Below are positions 44,246 to 54,220 of a stretch of 64,000 bases of DNA, piece by piece. Positions within the stretch are counted from its first letter, which is position 1; each line of letters begins with the position of its first letter. The notes under the pieces were generated by a model. The model worked only from the letters and a program-made list of their open reading frames with translations, was not told where the DNA came from and did no database searches. The stretch is from Gossypium raimondii (lineage: Eukaryota > Streptophyta > Magnoliopsida > Malvales > Malvaceae): assembly GCF_025698545.1 (NCBI RefSeq), contig NC_068570.1, positions 44,969,924 to 45,033,923 on the forward strand, in the 5' to 3' direction. The position numbers and the translations under genes were made by a program.

Positions 44246-44249
44246 CAAT

Positions 44250-45372
44250 TTAATTCTTGTACGGCGGCAAATCTGTGAGCTCCCATGTATCATTGTTTTC
44301 AATTGAGCAAATCTCTTCTTTCATGGCTTTCCTCCATATTTCTTCTTGATATGCATCATTAAAAGAATTTGGATCTTCTCCTGCAAAGAAGGCAAAGAAT
44401 ACAGCATCATTTTGCACAACTTCATCAGTTACATCATATAACTCTTGGATGCTTCTCGTTTTTCGGATCGGGCTGGATGAAGAAGAATTTGATGAAGAAC
44501 TTGGGGAAGCAGGAAGATTTCCTACTTGAGCATCATCTTCAGTATTCTCAATTACTGCCTCTTCTTCTTCTTCAAGTTCAAAAGGAAAAATTGGCAAATT
44601 TTCCTTTTCAACTTCCATATATTCAAATATGGAATTTCATCAAACCGAACATCTCAGCTTATCACAATCTTCTTTGTCACCGGATTGTACAACTTGTATG
44701 CCTTACTTCTTTCACTATAGCCAATGAAAATGCATTTCTCTGACTTGTCATCCAACTTGCTTCTCATTGCATCTGGAATATGAGAGTAAGAAACACTCTT
44801 AAATACTCTAAGATGACGAACACTAGGCTTTGTACCATACCACGCCTCATGTGGTGTGCAATTCTCCAAGCTTCTTGTCGGTGATCTGTTTATAAGATAA
44901 ACTGCACAGGAAACAGCTTCAGCCCAAAATCTTTTTGATAACCTCTTCTTCTTAAGAAGACATCTAGCAATTTCCATAATTGTTCTGTTCTTTCTTTCAC
45001 ACACACCATTTTGCTGAGGTGTATGGCGGATTGTCATTTCATGCTGGATGCCACTATCTCGGCAATATTTCTCAAATTCTTTTGAAAAATATTCACCTCC
45101 ACGATCTGTCCGCAAGGTGTTAATTTTCAGCCCAGTAAAGTTCTCCACTTCTGCCTTGAAATCTTTGAATCTCTGAAAAGCCTCTAATTTTTCTTTGACA
45201 CAATACACCCATAACTTTCTTGAGTAATCATCAATGAAAGAGATAAAGTAACGATTACCTTCCAAAGATGAAACTGTCATTGGACCACAAAGATCTGAGT
45301 GAATAAGTTGCAATGGTCTTCTTGTTTTCCACGAGGATTGAGAAGGAAAAGCAATTTTATGTTGCTTTCCAA
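44250..45372 (-). pseudogene. Copia integrase
   Basis: The core reads 'MQLIHSDLCGPMTVSSLEGN', 'YFISFIDDYSRKLWVYCVKE', 'INTLRTDRGGEYFSKEFEKY', 'HTPQQNGVCERKNRTIMEIA'. This preserves the D (HSDLCGP), D (RTDRGGE) and E (NGVCERKNR) triad. The C-terminal 'ECIFIGYSERSKAYKLYNP' type segment follows to 44654. An acidic Ser/Glu-rich linker toward RT is in another frame (44250-44618, 'ELEEEEEAVIENTEDDAQVG', 'EIWRKAMKEEICSIENNDTW'). The integrase core is one of the best-preserved domains in the window. Confidence 0.92.
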
Positions 45373-45373
45373 G

Positions 45374-46009
45374 CTAACATGCTTTACAAGCATTATCAAG
45401 CCGAACAATTTGTGGTAAACCTCTGACCATCATCTTCCTTGAAAGCATCTCCAAATTTCCATAGTTCAAATGTCCATATCTATCATGCCATAACTTTGAA
45501 ACTCCTTTATGAACACCAATAAAGCAAGACATATTCTGATTTTGAATGGTGGGAGAGAAAAGATTATTTGATGCCACTCCAACTCTAGCAACAACCTGAT
45601 TTTTCCTTGACAAATAGCAAGCCATGTCACGAAAATGAATATCATACCCCTTCTTCAAGAGATGCCCAACGCTAAGCAGATTATTTTTAAGACCAGGAAC
45701 AAAATAAACTTCAGACATTTTCTCTACCCTTCCTTGCTTTATTTTGAACTCCAACTCACAAACACCGCTAACTTTGTAAACTTTGCCATCTCTTACTTTT
45801 ATTTCTCCATAATCAGATTCAAAGAACTTCGAAAATAAATTTTTGTTACCTGTCATACGTTTGCTAGCACCAATGCCTATGTACCAAGCATCATCAATCT
45901 CTCCACGATGAGACACGAGCAAGAAAGTTTCTTGCTTTTGTTCTTGATTATTTTGTACTATATTAGCTTCATTTTTCTCTTCTTTCTTGTACCAGCATTC
46001 ACTTGCCAA
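45374..46009 (-). pseudogene. Copia protease and GAG-pre-integrase domain
   Basis: A 211-codon frame. The protease active site reads 'DAWYIGIGASKRMTGN' where relatives have WYIDTGAS, so the catalytic Asp is Gly. The frame continues with 'MSEVYFVPGLKNNLLSVGHL', then the pre-integrase segment 'SKLWHDRYGHLNYGNLEML', 'MMVRGLPQI', 'CKAC'. A stop at 45374 separates it from integrase. Confidence 0.9.
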
Positions 46010-46927
46010 ATGACCAGGTTTGCGACAATGATAATATTCAAAATAGCCAAGACCTCTTCATCTTTGATTTCCACGTCCACGTCTTCTTTGTGATCCTCTA
46101 AAATTCTGACTTTGGTTGGCTTCTTTCCATCCATTCTCCGTGCTTGCATTTTCAACTCTTTCACGAGCATTTGAGCCTCTTCCTCTAAAATTTCTTCCTC
46201 TTCCACGACCACGATCTCTCCCTCTTTAATTTTTAAAATCTCTTTTCTTCTCATTTAGAGACAACTTTGACTGGAGTGCTTGATCTAGAACTACTTCCTT
46301 CTTCTTCTTGTTTAATCTTTCATCATGGGCTTGCAACAAACCTGTGAGGTCATCAATAGTCATGGTACTCAAGTCCTTTGATTCTTCAATGGCTACCACA
46401 ATGTAGTCAAATCTGGAATCCAAAGAACGGAGGATTTTCTCAACACCACGAATATCATCCATGGTTTCACCATTTCTTTTTAATTGGTTGACTATGGACA
46501 AAACCTGTGAACAGTAATCAAAAATTGATTCCGACTTTATTTTTTGCAATCTTTCAAACTCCCGTCAAAGAGTTTGCAACTGAACTCTTTTCACCTTTTC
46601 ATCTCCTTTGAAAGAATTTTGTAAAATCTCCCATGCTTGTTTTGCCGTGGTGGCACAAGATATTTTTTCCCAAGCCGCTTCATATGATTGAACTCCTTGA
46701 TATATCCAAAATAAGGCTTGTTGATTTTTCTTCCTTGATTTTCTTTAACTCTCTTTTTGAACTTGTGTTAATCCTTCCTCCTCTTCAGCCTCAAGTTCAT
46801 TATAACATTTTTCAACAATCTCCCAATCTTCTAGAGATGCAAGAAGAGCCTTCATTTGGATACTCCATTTGCCATAATTTTCTTTGGTTAATTGGGAAAT
46901 GGAGGGAAGAAGAATAGAAGTGTTCAT
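45950..46927 (-). pseudogene. Copia gag and zinc knuckle
   Basis: Start at 46927 (MNTSILLPSISQLTKENYG); an upstream Met at 46954 reads through the primer site and is not used. The N-terminal 'LTKENYGKWSIQMKALL' is the Copia gag signature. After stops near 46745 and 46570 it continues with '[20 protein letters not shown]', '[20 protein letters not shown]', '[20 protein letters not shown]', then basic Arg/Gly-rich linkers. The knuckle near 45985-46040 reads YYHCRKPGHLASECW, where Tyr or another residue replaces the first Cys. Confidence 0.88.
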
Positions 46928-46940
46928 TTCGATCGAACAA

Positions 46941-46954
46941 GGCTCTGATACCAA
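46941..46954 (-). other. Copia primer binding site (initiator Met-tRNA)
   Basis: The plus strand GGCTCTGATACCAA is the complement of TTGGTATCAGAGCC, the standard site complementary to initiator tRNA-Met, two bases from the LTR edge. Confidence 0.93.
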
Positions 46955-46956
46955 TT

Positions 46957-47316
46957 TGTAGAAAATTGATTAATATTTGGAGAAATAAAACAAAGAAAAT
47001 GAAAAAGAATATAATGAAAAGAGAAATATTTTTTTAAGGAAGAAAGAAAACACCCTTTCTAATAAATTTTTATTTCACTCACACTTAAAAATTCTTCATA
47101 ACATACAACTCTTTATATAGGAGTTGTAAGTGACTATTCATCTACATAAGAAGTTGTGACTATTCATTTACATAACTTAAACGCTATAGGAGTTGTAACT
47201 ATTCATGTGTATAACTTTTTATCTTCAAATCTCTTCACTCTTCATATTCAAGTCTCTTCACATTTCTAACTTTTCATAATTTATCTGTGCAAGATTAATT
47301 TAATTATGTGCCAACA
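46957..47316 (-). repeat. Copia 5' LTR (right copy, 360 bp)
   Basis: Plus-strand edges TGTAGAAAATTG and GTGCCAACA. On the minus strand it starts TGTTGGCACA, the classic Copia LTR start, and ends CTACA. Short direct repeats of TATAGGAGTTGTAA and ACTCTTCATATTC differ in number between the two LTRs. Confidence 0.9.
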
Positions 47317-48070
47317 AGGTTGGATAACAGGTTACTTATGAAGGATTATGCATGTTGCATCGACTGGATTGAGGATGTTATGCGCGTGTTGGACAAAAAA
47401 GCTGTTGTCGATTTCATCACAACACTATGAAATAGTTGGAACAACTGCAATAACCACATCTTTCGGGGCAAGGAGGATGAAGCTAGGGTTGTCTGGGAGA
47501 GAGCAAAAACCCTTAGTAATGAGTTTCGAATCCACAACCTGGTTAATGACCCTTTGATTCCGGTTACCCCTGTTTGTAGAAAATGGGAAAAGCCTCCATG
47601 CGGGTTCGTGAAAGTCAGTTTCAACACTACTGTTACTCCTAATAGAATTGGTTATGGGATGATTGTTAGGGACGAACATGGCTTTCTAACCGGAGGGGGT
47701 GGGGGTTTTAAAGAGGAAGCTTTGACCGTTGAATGGGCGGAACTCTATGCACTTGAGGAAAGCTTGAAATTGGCGAGTTCAATGAATATATCTTAAAGCT
47801 ATATTTGAGATCGACTGCGCCAGTCCAGCAAATAGGGTGAAAAAGCGTGATATGGACATCACTATAATAGGCACTCGCATCAAGGAAATTTATAAAACTA
47901 TGGAAGATTTTGATTCTGCGATTATTTGTTGGACGAACCGAAAATGTAATAAGGTGGCCGACTTTATTTCTCAAGATGCTATTAAAAATTCTTGTAATTG
48001 GACCTTTGCGATGGATTATCCTGAGCATATCCATGCATTGGTGATTAATGATTCTATAAATTGAAAGCAG
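47317..48070 (+). pseudogene. LINE RNase H domain
   Basis: From the Copia edge: 'DYACCIDWIEDVMRVLDKKA', 'NSWNNCNNHIFRGKEDEARV', 'VWERAKTLSNEFRIHNL', then 'WEKPPCGFVKVSFNTTVTPN', 'GYGMIVRDEHGFLTGGGGGF', 'EEALTVEWAELYALEESLKL', and after a stop at 47794 'IICWTNRKCNKVADFIS'. This is the plant LINE RNase H (RVT_3 type). The first catalytic Asp ('VN.DAA') reads 'VSFNTT', so activity is unlikely. Other acidic positions (EWAE) remain. Confidence 0.88.
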
Positions 48071-48258
48071 AAAAATGTGGTTTTGCTTATTACACGGAAA
48101 GAAATATCTGTAATATTTTTCTGCAAAGTTTGGAAAAGAAAAAAAAATCATCCAAACAGAAGACGTATTGAAACGCTTCCTATCCAGTTTGTGCGTATGC
48201 AATTATTCTCACTGATTTGATGTTTTTGATGTACTTAAATGATGTCAGAGGATGCCTC

Positions 48259-49365
48259 TCATAAACTCGGAGGTTGCCTCATTGTATCATTGCCATCTAA
48301 ATATTGTTTAACCGCATCTCTCATGTCCTTAAAAGCATCGCAATTCCTTTCGAAGAACACCATCAGCTTCTCCAATTCCCTGTCTTCTATGTCATCTTCA
48401 AATCTTTTTATGGGGATCGCATTTTCAGGTTGCAAAGTGTAGGATTTAGGGTTATCATCAACAATCACAACTTGTTTGAGGTCTCTCCCGATCTTCGACA
48501 AGTCCTTAATAAATCTTCCTCGACCTAATTGCTTGCATGAATCTCTATATAAACGGTGAGATATCAAGCCCTTGGGGTCTAGAATATCGAGCAGTAATGA
48601 GGCGTACGGCTCAAGCCCAGCGGTGAAAACTACCACCTCGTATTTCTTACTGATTGCTTCCAAGAATTCATCCACCCCGGGTCGTTTCAATACGTAGAAG
48701 TTCATCCTTAAACCATAAATGCTTGGTTTAATCATGAAATCATATGTTTCCGGAGGTGGGTCTGGACTTGAATGCACTAGGGTCTCGTCCAAATCGAGAA
48801 CGATGGTTCTCGTTTTGTCTAAACCTAACGGAGGAAGCAACCGGGTCCAATTTTTTTCTCTCAGTGCAAGAATGTTAGGTAGATCAACATCATCCTTGAA
48901 TTCAAGTTGAAGTCTAGGGCTCAAATTGGTTTGGCATCTGCCAGCCTCTTCCCGATGGAGGATAACAAAGCCTTTCCCTCGGTGTTTTGCACCGTCCAAT
49001 TTGGAGAAAAACTCAATGAGGCGACGGTGGCATTTTTTAATGGACTTTTTTATGGAAGAAATTACAGAAAAATATTTTCTTTTCAATATAGATGATCTCT
49101 TACGCTGATGGTCATTGTTGCGAGGAAGTAATTGACGGCGGTGCTGGTAATCGTAATTACTGTCGCGCATGATGAACTTTTTTTGCATCCTCCTTTCCAT
49201 CTTCAATGTCATTTCTTGGCTTCGGGTATCGATTTGATGGTGATCGCTAACAATTATTGTGCAGAGAATTACCAAGAGAAAAAACATACAAAAAAGGAGT
49301 AAATCCCAAAATGAATTAGTGATGTTGGAATGTAAGAGTTGAGATTGGAGGGGGAGGAGACACAA
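48259..49365 (-). CDS. SCP1/FCP1-like phosphatase (HAD family), N-terminal membrane anchor
   Basis: A continuous 368-residue protein without introns. A hydrophobic segment at residues 19-40 (DLLLFCMFFLLVILCTIIV) would anchor it in a membrane. Residues 50-120 are strongly basic. The FCP1-homology (NIF) domain spans about 183-355. Motif I is VLDLDETLVHSS with D191, D193 and T195; motif II is VVFTAG (245-250); the motif III Lys is in GRFIKDLSKIGRDL (about K287); VIVDDNP gives D303/D304. All catalytic residues for Mg-dependent Ser/Thr phosphatase chemistry are present. Family members act on RNA polymerase II CTD or, when membrane-bound (Dullard/CTDNEP1-like), on other substrates; the substrate here is unknown. 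It is the only undamaged gene in the window. Its stop lies about 110 bp from a convergent LINE tail. Confidence 0.92.
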   Translation of the reverse strand: MCLLPLQSQLLHSNITNSFWDLLLFCMFFLLVILCTIIVSDHHQIDTRSQEMTLKMERRMQKKFIMRDSNYDYQHRRQLLPRNNDHQRKRSSILKRKYFSVISSIKKSIKKCHRRLIEFFSKLDGAKHRGKGFVILHREEAGRCQTNLSPRLQLEFKDDVDLPNILALREKNWTRLLPPLGLDKTRTIVLDLDETLVHSSPDPPPETYDFMIKPSIYGLRMNFYVLKRPGVDEFLEAISKKYEVVVFTAGLEPYASLLLDILDPKGLISHRLYRDSCKQLGRGRFIKDLSKIGRDLKQVVIVDDNPKSYTLQPENAIPIKRFEDDIEDRELEKLMVFFERNCDAFKDMRDAVKQYLDGNDTMRQPPSL

Positions 49366-50001
49366 AGTTTTTGAAGCAATGTTCGGTACAACAGTAGTCT
49401 AGTTAGGTCAGAAGTTGAAGCTGGATTTCCAAATCTTTCACCATATTTTCAAAATAAGCTTATTTTTGGGATCCAAATATTTTCCAACAATCAATATTAA
49501 ACTAGTCTTAAACCTTTCACCGGTTTTGTTGGATAAGGTTGTCACCATATTAAAAGTTAAATTATGCATGACAACAACGGATTAGTTTTCTATCCCTTAA
49601 CAAAACAAGTAACTTAACCCAAACATTACGAGGCTTGAACCTGTAGTTGTTATTTAAGAAAATAATCTCGCACTTCCTAGTTTTATGCAATGGGAAATTT
49701 CAGATTTCATAGAATATTGAAAGGCACAACGCTGGCTTAACACCATCTAAGTTGTGCTAATTATGGTTTGGTGGCAACAACCGTGAACAATCTACTCTCA
49801 ACGTCCCATTTTGGTTAACAATTTTAAAATGTTATGACTTTATTAAGAATAACAACTAAAGCCGTATTATCAAAATGATCTCCTTCTTTATTCGTTATCA
49901 TTCATCTTCAAACTTTCATTAACATTATCACAACAATCATTCAAATTACCAATCGGAGACATTGAATACCAACTAGTTTAGCCAATTATAGACCCTCTCT
50001 C
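49366..50001. other. Upstream region of the phosphatase gene
   Basis: Non-coding; it should hold the gene's 5' UTR and promoter (minus strand). I see no convincing TATA box at the expected distance and no other feature. Confidence 0.5.
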
Positions 50002-50556
50002 TAGAGGTGAGCGTTCGATCGAATTGAGTGAAAATTTTCGAGTTGACGAATACTATTTTATAATCCTAACTTGATTTGAAATTCTTTTTCAAATCCAGTG
50101 AAGTTGAATAGAGTTAAATTGTTCGAGTTAAATTAAAAAATTAAACATGTCAAATTAAATATTACTATAGTATAATTAATTTCATATTAAAGTACATAAA
50201 TTTGAAACCATATATATTTAAAAACGTTTTCAAAGCAAAATAATAATAATAAATACTTTAGCATGATAAACTTGAATTATTAATTAACTTATTTAGGTCC
50301 TCAAAATTATTATTCTAGAAAATTTTCATTTTTTAAATTTATTTATTTTTTGAAATTTTATAATTTTTTGAATTTTAAAGATTATTTTGAATTATTTTGT
50401 AATTTTTATTGAGAAAGACCAATTTGCTTATGTTAAAACTTGACAGGGAGCAAAAGAGTATTTACACGAGCCTTTTATTCGAAATACAAAATTCAACTTG
50501 ATTTGTACTCGAAACTCAAATTATTTAATCGAGTTGACTCAAATAATTAAAACAAC
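50002..50556 (+). mobile_element. Fragment of a non-autonomous hAT-type element
   Basis: Starts TAGAGGTGAGCGTTCGATCG and contains TCGAATTGAG, TTTTCGAGTTGACG and later CGAGTTGACTCAAAT. The AT-rich style and 'TCGA'-rich terminal sequence match the complete element at 51245-52464. The right terminal repeat (CTCACC...TA) is missing: the sequence stops at 50556, where the Athila-like LTR starts, and is not found beyond that element's right end at 58526. Confidence 0.62.
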
Positions 50557-52561
50557 TGTAGCGTGTGAATATGATATGTGAATTGTGCAAGTATAGACGT
50601 CGAATCAAGTAATAAAGTGATAAGTGAGATCGTCTCCATAGGGGTCAAATTAGGTATAAAACTGGTCTAATTGTTATAATGAAATTTGATTAATGTTATG
50701 GCAAAAACAATAATAAGAATGTAGTGTTAATTTAAAGGAATAATGATATGCGCAATATGTGTAACTGATAAATAATTGGAAATGCTATGGCAATGTAATA
50801 GTAAAAATGCAATGGCAATTATGAAAATGATTATATGAATAATATGTAACTGAACAAATGAACAATTAAGGATGCGATGGCAAAAATACTGCGACAAGGG
50901 ATAAGGGGTATTCGATGTTGATATGGAATATTGGAATTACTAAGAATCTACCCTTACTGTCAGAAATGCCTCGGCAAAATCGTAATCAATCTACTGCTCA
51001 AAAGAGTTCTAAAGTGGTCTGCTTCTTTTGACAACAAAATCCTCAAGTTACCTTGCTCGTGTCTATAGGCCTTTGATATGGTACCCTGCACTGTTTCTTC
51101 TTCCTTCACTCCTTTATTTCTTCTTCCTTAACCTACACCTGCCAAACCACCAAACATAGCCCTACCACCAGCAATTAAAAGTAACAAATAATAATATTAA
51201 AGCACGTCCAAGCTTCTTATGTAATGTTCTAAAAATACTAAAATTAGGGGTGAGAAAAACTCGATTCGACTCGAAAAAATAAAAAAAATTTTGAATTTCG
51301 AGTTAAACGAATCGAGTTATTCGAGTTAATCGAGTTATTCGAATCAACTCGAATTTTTTTTTCGAATTTCGAGTTCGAATCGAGTTGAGTTTCGAATTCG
51401 AATAACTCAAATAATTCGAATAATTCGAATATCACACTATAATATTTTACATTTTTACCCCAAACTCCCAAACCTTTTTATTTTTCCCTCAAAACTTTTA
51501 CTTCTTCCCACTTTCCCCCAAAACTTTTATTCCCCTCCCCTCCCAACCCCCCAATCTACCCAAAATCCATTTCCCACCAAAATTTTACTCTCCCATTTAT
51601 TTTTTCTCAAAATTTTACTCCCAAAAACCCTCAAAACCTTTTATTTTCCCCAAAAATTTTTACTTCCTCCCACTTTTCCCCTAAAACTTTTATTCCCATC
51701 CCACCTCCCATCTATCCCAAACCCTCCCCCTCCAATTTTTTTTTAAATATTTTCCCTCCAAACTATTTACTTTCCCTCAAACTTTTATTCTCCAAAACTT
51801 TTTATTTTTCCCCTAAACTTTTACTTGCACCCTTTACTCTCAAATAAAAATCAAAATTATCCAAAAAATCACTAAACATAAATAGTAATAATTTTATTTA
51901 TATCTACTATTTATATTATTAAATTAAATTTCACATTTTATATTATTTATATTATTAAATTGTTTAGTCATATTGTATATTTATATTAAAATTGAATTAT
52001 TAATTATGCCATAAAATATTCGTGTTAAAATTTTATATTGGTATCAATTTCACATTTTATTTTTAAAATAACTTTTATTAAAAATCATATTTTTACATTT
52101 AATATATATTTTAATTCTAAAATACATAGTGACAAGAATCAAGATAATTGAAACAACTAAGCAAGCAAAGAAGCTAATCAATATATAAAAAATTAATAAA
52201 TAAATTATGAAGTGATGAAAGTTAATAAAAATTTTGATTAAGGTGGACAAATTTTATTACGATGGGTGACAATGGTTACAAGGACCCAAAATTATTTTTT
52301 AAAATTTAACTCGAGCAAATATATTCGATTCGATTCGATTCGAATTCCATCTCACTCGACTCGATTTGAGAAAACTTCAAATAAAGTTAAGATGATAAAA
52401 TGAGATTCGAAAACTCGATTAACTCGAAAATTTTCGATTCGATTCGATCGAATTCTCACCCCTAACTAAAATAATGTCCTAAAATGAAACTAAGTTCACT
52501 TAAATAAAAACAATTGACCTAGTCTAAAAGCATAAATTATAACTCTTTTCAAGAGTTATCA
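50557..52561 (-). repeat. 3' LTR (left copy) of the gag-only Athila, with hAT insertion
   Basis: Starts TGTAGCGTGTGAATATGA and ends AAGAGTTATCA. Without the 1220-bp hAT element and its 8-bp duplication it is about 777 bp. Compared with the right copy it lacks about 820 bp between 'CCCTGCACTGTTTCTTC' (about 51100) and 'CCTTTATTTCTTC'. Confidence 0.86.
51245..52464. mobile_element. Non-autonomous hAT element (1220 bp), complete
   Basis: Both ends carry the 12-bp terminal inverted repeat TAGGGGTGAGAA. It is flanked by a perfect 8-bp duplication ACTAAAAT (51237-51244 and 52465-52472). The uninserted site survives in the other LTR at about 58435 (TGCTAAAATAATGTCC). Eight-base duplications and TAGGGGTG ends fit the hAT superfamily. 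No transposase is encoded. The interior holds a pyrimidine-rich tract of diverged 'CCCAAAACTTTTATTCCC' units (51455-51835) and AT-rich DNA. Confidence 0.93.
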
Positions 52562-53655
52562 CACCCCCAAACCTGAGTTATTTATTGTCCTCAAGCAAGA
52601 TATGCATGAATGCATGATTGTAAGAAATATCATAGCAACATAATCACTTTTGCATTGTGAGACCCTTAAGAGAGCATTTTGTACTTCAGTCCTCAACAAT
52701 CTTCTATGTCTAAAAATTTGATGAAGTTTCATAATCTTATTTAGCAAAGGCGGTACAGAACATATTGCCATGAAAGAAACAAAAATCCTAAGTATTCAAG
52801 CAATTTTCACTATAACAGGTATCTCTTAATGTACTTAGTTCATCTTTTAACTAACTCAATTTTTCATTTTTTCCTGGCCTTATACATACTCAAATACATA
52901 CATATCCATTTAGTATGCCTATTTATTTATTTATTTTTACTAGAGGATTCAACTCGTCACATGATTCTTTGACTTGACAATTACAATAGAACATACACTA
53001 AATTGCCGAATACTCAATCATGTCACGATTTGAATACTCACTCATGAAGTTAAGGCTTTTGACTAAAAAGATGGATGGAGAAAACAACTACCTCCTTAGG
53101 TACTCAGCCGTTACTACAGTGGAGTGCCCCTAATTTTCTTTATTACACACTCTTAACTCAAACTCACCTTTCTAGTGAACAACACGATAGAGCAAACAAA
53201 GTGGTGCTGACTTACTCGGCAATTCTAAGCATTAGAATATTTGATGGCATTTTTTTAAAGAATTTTCTTAGACATTGCCACTTTATTCAATGTTGAGTAT
53301 TGCCATGCTACCGAATATAACTTCAAGAGTCTCTAAGTTTATCAACAGAAACTTAGTATGGATCAATTGTAATCGGAATTAGGACATCCTAATTTTAAGG
53401 ATCAATTTACAAGCAAACTATCCTAAGATAAAATCCCCTAATCCACTATCACAACTTTCTAACTTTATTGAAGAATTAATCTCATTATCGAACATCACAG
53501 ACAAAAACACATTCATCATAGTCTAACCGATTCTTGGCAGTCATGCGTTCCATGGCAAAATGAATGATAACTGAAAAAATATTAAAACAACATGCTCAAC
53601 TAAATATCTAATGCAGTTTAGATGCACAATACACTCCCAAACCTAAGGGATGCAT
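52562..53655 (-). other. Untranslated 3' region and polypurine tract of the gag-only element
   Basis: The complement of the polypurine tract (CACCCCCAAACCTGAG) lies at 52562-52577 against the LTR. A related CACTCCCAAACCTAAGGG with the same 'TTGTCCTCAA..ATGCATG' continuation occurs again at 53634-53690. No coding sequence lies between. Confidence 0.65.
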
Positions 53656-53769
53656 TGTCCTCAATGCATGTACAAATATGAATCATGAATGCAAGAACAT
53701 ATATATGTACATAATGAGATGTAATAAGGGGAGAAAAACTTTCCGAGCTTGGAACTGAATGGTGGAACT

Positions 53770-54115
53770 TTAATTGCAGCGAGTGGTCTTTCGTGCACGC
53801 ATTGGCCTTTTAAGTAAATTGAGTGGGACATCCTCCTCTTCATTATCAAATCTAGTGATTTCATCAATAATCAAATTAATCTCACAATCATGTTCAGTCA
53901 TCGGTTCAGTAGAAGAAGGTGGAACAGCCGTAGTGTTGTCTACTGGTGGTGCAATTGAGGGATTTTGACTCCTCTTCGTCCCCACAGTCCATCTCAATGC
54001 TGACAGACTCTATTTTCTCTGGTTCTTCCTCTGATGCTTTGGGTGAATTTTCTTTATTGGTAGGATTCGTCTCAATGGGCTTTGCGTCACCGACCCATTC
54101 CCGTTCTGTAGTTTA
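53770..54115 (-). pseudogene. Short ORF after protease, unknown
   Basis: A 75-codon frame (53770-53997) with an acidic part ('HDCEINLIIDEITRFDNEEE') and a basic end ('LLKRPMRARKTTRCN') follows a Lys/Pro-rich stretch in another frame. It may be the remains of the Athila downstream ORF or a chance frame. I do not recognise a domain. Confidence 0.35.
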
Positions 54116-54220
54116 TTAAACAAAAGAAATTAAATAACTAAGAGAAATTTAAATAAAAATAAAATAAAAATAAAAAGAATTTTTAAAATGTTGAAGTTAA
54201 ACATCTCTAAGATCAATGGA

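Larger units (their letters stand above)
42511..47316 (-). mobile_element. Ty1/Copia element (Tork/Tnt1-like), minus strand, defective
   Basis: LTRs at 42511-42876 and 46957-47316 flank gag, protease, integrase, RT and RNase H in Copia order on the minus strand. The outer edges carry GGGTT (42506-42510) and AGGTT (47317-47321), a five-base target-site duplication with one mismatch. The primer site is 46941-46954. Moderate decay (a handful of stops and frameshifts, short coding deletions) makes it younger than the gypsy ruins around it. The lineage call is from overall protein resemblance only. Confidence 0.92.
40905..48148 (+). mobile_element. L1-type LINE with RNase H, 5'-truncated, split by a Copia element
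   Basis: The reverse-transcriptase part (40905-42510) and the RNase H tail (47317-48148) are one LINE interrupted by the Copia element at 42511-47316. Joining the flanks restores the reading sense across the gap ('TVGG' then 'LDNRLLMKDYACCIDW'). The 5' half (endonuclease) is absent, as expected for an incomplete insertion. An A-rich tail (AAAAGAAAAAAAAA) ends at about 48147. No target-site duplication was identified because the exact 5' edge is unclear. Confidence 0.85.

Noticed and set aside
48239..49108. Several plus-strand frames of 60-74 codons
   Set aside because: Antisense shadows of the phosphatase gene.
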